DNA of 64,000 nt. Origin: Gossypium raimondii. Taxonomy: Eukaryota > Streptophyta > Magnoliopsida > Malvales > Malvaceae. Where the stretch lies: positions 40,465,192-40,529,191 of the forward strand of contig NC_068566.1 in the NCBI RefSeq assembly GCF_025698545.1, read 5' to 3'. A model generated the notes under the pieces. That model was not told the DNA's origin, made no database searches, and saw only the letters and a program-made list of their open reading frames with translations. Positions 58,262 to 64,000 of the stretch are shown here, piece after piece; the stretch's first letter is position 1; each line of letters opens with the position of its first letter. A program made the translations under genes and the position numbers.

Positions 58262-61200
58262 GCTCATTTCTTATTCGGGAAAAGGATCAACGGTATGGGG
58301 AACTAGCTCACCTCGACATGTGGCCAACACATCGGTCAATTCCAGGTACTCTTCTTCACCTACAACAACGGTAGTGAGTCTTCCATCTGTTAATAACGCG
58401 TCATCTAACAAATCGGTGTCTACGTCTATATCACCGGCAGTAATGACTGAAAGGAAGCAAAAAGGGCTCTGTTTTTGGTGTGGAGCTAAATTTCATGCAG
58501 GACACAAGTGCACGAAGTCTCAATTATATCAGTTCTTGCTTCAACCTCTTTCTGATAGTGAGACTGAGGAATTTCAGGAATGTTCAGAGAAATTAGAAGA
58601 AGCAGGCACAGAGGAAAGGGGTCTTAAATCACCTATAATATCGTTGCATGCTCTCACTGGATCACAGGGACATAATACGATGAGGGTGGCTGCTCGAGTG
58701 GGGTCAATTTGGGCTGTTATACTAATGGATTCAGGAAGTACATACAACTTTATAGACACAAGGCTGGTTAATCGGGTCTCTTTACCAGTACTGCCTCAAG
58801 AGCAACTACGAGTATCTGTTGCAAATGGCAGTTGTCTGTTTACAAGAGGACTTTGCAAAGGGGTTTCGTGGGTGGTACAGGATCACAAATTTGAAACAGA
58901 TTTTATGGTTTTGTCGTTAAAAGGGTGTGATATGGTGTTAGGAGTACAGTGGTTGTTGGCACTAGGGGATATCATTTGAAATTTTAATTCTCCGACCATG
59001 CAGTTCAATTTAGCAGGGAAACCTTGTGTTATTCAAGGCATCACTCCGGGATCACTAGTAGAGGAAAATGATGAGCTCAAGCCGAAATGTTTTGCAGCAA
59101 TGGGGCGATCGATGGGACCATTTTCTGCACTTTTAAGCTCGATCGAGCAAATGTCCCTGACAACCGAGAGGAACAAGGATTCGAAAAATCAACTACAAGC
59201 ACTGTTGAGTGAATTTGAGGACATTTTCCAAATTCCAAGGGGGTTACCACCCAAAAGGTTGCATGATCATAGAATTCCTCTCAAGGATGAAGGAACAGTA
59301 GTTAAGATGAGGCCCTATCGTTACCCGTCATTCCAAAAGAATGAAATAGAAAAGCTGATTTGGGAAATGCTTGATGCTGGGATCATACGCGATAGCACTA
59401 GTTCGTTTGCTTCTCCTATTGTTATGGTAAAAAAAAGATGGGAGTTGGAGGCTGTGCGTAGACTACAGAAAATTAAATCAGCACACTGTGAAAGATAAAT
59501 TTCCCATTCCGGTGATCGAATAGCTATTAGATGAACTCGGAGAGGCTAGAGTTTTCTCGAAATTGGACCTCAGGTCTGGCTACCACCAAATCCGTATGTG
59601 GGAACCAGACGTGCACAAGACAGCCTTCCGTTCTCACGAGGGGCACTACGAGTTTCTCGTCATGCCGTTCGGCCTCACAAACGCCCCCTCTAGCTTCCAA
59701 GCCCTCATGAACTCTATTTTTAAATCGCTGTTACGTAAAATAGTGCTAGTGTTCTTTGACAATATCCTCGTGTATTCAAAGTCATGGAAGGAGCATATGT
59801 GTCATTTAAGATATGTTCTTCTTATTTTAAGGGAACAACAATTATATGCAAAAAAATCAAAGTGCTATTTTGGTTCTTCTTGCATGCAGTATTTGGGGCA
59901 TGTCTTACATGAAGGCACAGTTTCTATGGACACAACCAAGGTTGATTGTGTTTTGTCTTGGTCGATTCCTAAGTCAGTGAAGGAGCTACGCAGTTTTCTT
60001 GGCCTAACAGGCTATTACAGGAGGTTTATCCGCAACTATGGTATGATTGCTCGACCCTTAACAAATCTACTGAAAAAGAATGGCTGGGAATGGTCTGCTC
60101 AGGCTACGGATGCTTTTGAGGCACTGAAACAAGCGATATGTACAGCTCCAGTATTGGTACTCCCAAACTTCCAATTGGAATTTACAGTGGATACTGATGC
60201 CAGCGGGTTCGGTATTGGAGCGGTTCTGCAGCAACAAGGGAGACCGGTGGCCTTTTATAGCAAGGCTCTTGGGGTACGCCATCAAGCTCTGTCGATTTAT
60301 GAGAAGGAGATGCTGACGGCTCTACTGGCGGTTCGGAAGTGGCATACATACTTGGTGGGTCGGCACTTCAAAATACGTACAGACCACCAGAGTTTCCGAT
60401 TTCTGTCGGATCAAGTGGCCGTTACCCCGTTTTAGCAACGTTGGATAGCGAAAATGATTGGATACAATTTTGAGGTTTCTTATAGGAAGGGAATCAACAA
60501 TCGGGTTACGGACGCACTCTCTCAACAACCACAGCTCGAACAATGCCAATATTACCATCTGACAGCCAGTTCAATTATTTCAGGGCTATTAGAACGAGTA
60601 CAACAATCATATACTCTTGACAGTCAACTACATCAGTTGATTCAGGATATGTCACAGTCGACTACACAGTCTCGGGACCAAAGATATTCTTGGGATGGTC
60701 GATTTCTGTTCCGCAAAGGGAAGATTGTAGTGGGGAAGATTCCACAGTTGCGTCATAAACTGTTTCTTCATTTTCATGCGAGTGCTGTTGGTGCACATTC
60801 AGGAATCCATGTTATGAGGAAGCGACTTTCGAGCTTGGTGTATTGGAAAAGACTTACCCGGGATGTTAAGAGATGGATCAGAGAATGTATTGTGTGCCAA
60901 AGATGCAAAGGGGAGAGCGTGGCTTATCTTGGTCTTCTGCAGCCGTTGCCAATACCTGATCGGGCATGGTCTGTGGTAAGTCTAGATTTCATTGAAGGGT
61001 TGCCAATGTCAGACAAGAAAAACTCAATTCTTGTGGTGGTTGACCACCTCACTAAATATGGTCATTTTTTGGCGCTAATGCATCCCTATACAGCTAAAAA
61101 AGTGGCTCAAGAATATTTGTTCCATGTCTACAAATTGCATGGCATGCCTGACTCTATTATCTCGGACCGTGATAAAATCTTTGCCAGTACATTTTGGCAA

Positions 61201-62013
61201 GAGTTGTTCTGGAAATCAGGCACTAAACTTCTGTTGTCTATGACGTACCACCCCCAAACGGATGGCCAAACAGAAGTTTTAAATCGCTGTCTTGAGAGTT
61301 ACTTGAGGTGCATGACAGGAGAGACACCTGCAAGCTGGTCGAAATGGTTACCTCTTGCAGAATGGTGGTATAATTCATCATTCCATTCGGCTATTCAACT
61401 CACCCCATATGAGGCCTTATATGGGCAACCCCCACCCATGCACATGCCCTACTTGGCTGGTACTTCTTCTATTGCAGTGGTGGATCGCAGCTTACAAGCG
61501 AGGGAGGCTGCTAGGAAGCTATTACAATTCTGTCTTAAGAAAGCACAAAATCGTATGAAGCAGATGGCTGACAAACACCGTTCTGAAAGGAGCTTTCAGG
61601 TAGGCGACCTGGTATATCTGCGGTTGCAGCCTTACAGACAGCACTCGATTAGGAAACTTACCAACCAGAAGTTAGCTCCAAAATATTATGGTCCTTTCCC
61701 AGTGATTCAGAAAATTGGTCAAGTAGCCTATACCCTTCAACTGCCACCACATTCTCGTATACATCCGACATTCCATGTTTCTCAGTTAAAGAAACACATT
61801 GGATCAGCTCCTGTTCAACAGCAGTTACCATTAGTGGATGCTTCTGGTGCGTTGCCCAAGGAACCCATTCGCACTTTGGATCGAAGGATAGTCAAGAGAG
61901 GAAATCAAGCCGTGACTGAAGTTTTAATAGAATGGGCTGATTCGTTCCTTGAAGATGCTACATGGGAGTCACTTTCTACCATGAAATCTAAATTTCCTTC
62001 TTTTCATCCTTGA
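58262..62013 (+). pseudogene. Zinc knuckle, protease and pol of the chromovirus
   Basis: In order: zinc knuckle CFWCGAKFHAGHKC; protease VILMDSGSTYNFIDTRLV; RT FSKLDLRSGYHQIRMWEP, FGLTNAPSSFQALMNS and LVFFDNILVYSKSW (FFDN in place of the usual YxDD); RNase H VDTDASGFGIGAVLQQQGR; integrase WIRECIVCQRCKG, VSLDFIEGLPMS, SDRDKIFASTFW and TYHPQTDGQTEVLNR; and a C-terminal chromodomain-like segment EVLIEWADSFLEDATWESL. The integrase frame is open for about 519 codons (60454-62013). A handful of breaks upstream. Confidence 0.85.
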
Positions 62014-62043
62014 GGCCAAGGATGTTTTCCTGGGAAGGAGTAT

Positions 62044-62334
62044 TGTTGCGAGCTAAAAATGGTATTCCAAAGAAACGGGGAGTTTTGGGGAGGGGATCTT
62101 TTAAATTTAAGTGAAACGGGGAGTTTAGAAGATTAGTATACGGCGTGTTTAATCACAACCGAATTTGTCCACGTTACTCTGTTAGTTTTTCCTTTAAAAC
62201 TGCATGTAATGCATGGGGTATTTTTCATGAATGAAAAACAGAAGAAAATCCAGTATTCTCAATCTTCTCTTTATTTTTCTTTCTCTCTTCTCCGATTACT
62301 CTCTTTTCTACTTTCAAAATTCTGGTTCGTAACA
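62044..62334 (+). repeat. 3' LTR of the chromovirus
   Basis: 291 bp, same length as the 5' LTR, followed by the target duplication AGGGT. The DNA from 62340 onward is the original upstream flank of Elongin C. Confidence 0.9.
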
Positions 62335-62339
62335 AGGGT

Positions 62340-64000
62340 CCTTTAATCGTCAGTAAATTTTCGGTTATTCCAGATTTTGGGTTATTGTTTTTGGGGCCGA
62401 AGATGACTTGCTCGGGAAAACAAACTTCCGTTTCCGGTTTCTTTTCTTGGTTTATTCATAATCTAACCCTTCAATTATATCATTTTTTCAGTTTGGTATC
62501 CACCTTGATAGTTAACCTATCATTTTGTCTTTGTTTACTTCAAAAAGTATCCATATATCTCGTTCTGATTAATTGGCATAGAGCATTTTAGGGTAAACTA
62601 AGACAAAATTACAATTTATTTTATTTTAATTTTGACAGAGATAAAATAGAAAAATTGATAATTTAAGTACCAAAATAGACAAAAAAATTAAATATCAAAT
62701 TGTAAAATAAGTATTCTTTAAGGATTAAATCATGAATTAAGCCTTTTTATTCTTGTGTAAACTTTTTACTAAAATATCGGGTTTTAGGAACTTGAATGCA
62801 CACGTGTTTTTGACTGATATGATTTACTTGTACTGAATTAGTGAAATTAGGATTAGGATAAACCATTGTCTTCCTCATTATCATAATTAATTATAGCATC
62901 TATGTTATTTATTTCATTATTTAATCATGTGAATGAATTGTTTGGTCAATATTAGTTTAATTTGCATCGGTAATGTTACAAATACTAAAAGATATAAATT
63001 TGAGTGCGTTGAAATGTATTCATCCTGTGAAGCTAAAAATATTGAGGGTGAAATATTTATATAAAATAGACATGTGTAATTTTAAGTTCACGATAATCTT
63101 GATCATCAAAATTAACATTTAGAAAAATAAAATAAGTCAAATACTCAATTTATATTAAATATTGTAACTATTTAAGCAATATACATTGTATGTATTAGTT
63201 TATCAAATTAAACAAAAAAATATTACTAAATTTATCATAAAAAACCATAAAATCTATAAAAGAAATCAAATTTTAAAAAAAATTAAGGGCCAAACATAAA
63301 TTTATCCTATTTTAAGCATTTTATATGGTCAAAATAAAAAATTTAAAACTTAAAAGTATTAAATTGAAATTTATCAAAATTTAGGGGCAGACCCTACCAA
63401 CACCCTTAAATCGCTCCTAATGTGAACGAATAAGGGTTAAAGAGATTATTGATAGTTAAGTATTGTATATAAAGAAAATAAATGTCAATAAAAATACAAA
63501 AAACTATATTTTTATGATTAATAAATATTATTATAAGATATTTTTGTAGTTCATCAAATTAACTTTAAAACTCGAATTAAACACTAAAATTTTAAGTCTA
63601 TTACTTATATTAAAAATATTTTTTATCAAATTCAAGAATCACATTAAAACAAAACAACATTATGAAATACTTTATATATATATATATAAGTAACAATTCA
63701 CTTCTATCATTGGCATTTCATGAACAGCAACATGAACATTACGATAATTGATATAGTCTCGAATTATAAACATGCTTAATTACTACTAAATTATCTAAAA
63801 ATAATTTTACAAATTTCATATCATTGATTACAAAAGTATTATCATTTCTTCTCATTTTTCAAAATGATATTGCCTACGTTTTTTACTACTTATTTTTTCT
63901 AAAAAATTGTTTACCTTTGATTAATGGTAAATATAGTTACTAAACATTAGAGGTGTTTTCGAATCACTCGAGTTCAACCCTTATTTTACTGTTTAAAATA
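62340..64000. other. Displaced Elongin C upstream region and AT-rich DNA
   Basis: The first few hundred bases must have adjoined the Elongin C leader before the chromovirus inserted, so they may hold its original promoter. The rest is AT-rich with no supported gene. Confidence 0.45.

Larger units (their letters stand above)
54202..62334 (+). mobile_element. Ty3/Gypsy chromovirus (probably Reina lineage) with a nested solo LTR
   Basis: Flanked by the perfect target duplication AGGGT (54197-54201 and 62335-62339). The two 291-bp LTRs differ at 9 positions by eye (3.1%), so the insertion is roughly 1 to 5 million years old depending on the rate used. Without the nested solo LTR it is about 5.2 kb, the size of Reina elements. 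Domain order: gag, zinc knuckle, protease, RT, RNase H, integrase, chromodomain. A handful of breaks; otherwise well preserved. It stands in the 5' flank of Elongin C, transcribed away from it. Confidence 0.88.

Overview
The window is AT-rich nuclear DNA from a dicot plant. GT-AG introns, plant-type gene families, two nuclear tRNA genes and dense nested transposons all show this. The ends shared by three long solo LTRs (TGTAACACCCC on one side, GTTACA or ATTACA on the other) are, from memory, typical of Malvaceae, so cotton (Gossypium) or a close relative is my best guess. That assignment is inference.

Host genes, left to right: a tandem pair of universal stress protein genes (the first cut by the window edge); two tau-class glutathione S-transferase genes on the minus strand; two GT4-type glycosyltransferase genes in tandem with a tRNA-Asp(GTC) gene between them; a tRNA-Ser(AGA) gene on the minus strand; a decayed UDP-glycosyltransferase split by a 27-kb retroelement; and a complete three-exon Elongin C gene on the minus strand at 53163-54142. 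Small host-derived scraps are an AAA-ATPase fragment near 12.1-12.3 kb and a 5'-truncated LINE at 15.0-15.3 kb. The host genes do not form one pathway. The repeated theme is local tandem duplication of stress and detoxification families (USP, GSTU) and glycosyltransferases.

From 25.0 to 52.0 kb lies one nested structure. An Ogre/Tat-type Ty3/Gypsy element (25022-51954, target duplication GTCAC) sits inside the UGT pseudogene. It contains a 7.1-kb Mutator-like DNA transposon (27910-35037, 9-bp target duplication GTACCTATG, terminal inverted repeats over 900 bp) that carries a MULE transposase and, convergent to it, a plant mobile domain (PMD) gene. It also contains a 2.7-kb solo LTR (40101-42801, target duplication GGAGG).

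From 54.2 to 62.3 kb a chromovirus (probably Reina lineage, target duplication AGGGT, two 291-bp LTRs) lies 60 bp upstream of the Elongin C start codon and itself contains a 2.9-kb solo LTR (55345-58256, target duplication GAAGT). A third solo LTR of the same group is at 1920-5061 (target duplication ATTCA). Several unrelated foldback elements fill the gene-poor DNA of the first 18 kb.

All splice sites, target duplications and repeat matches were read by eye. Family names come from remembered motifs, not from searches.
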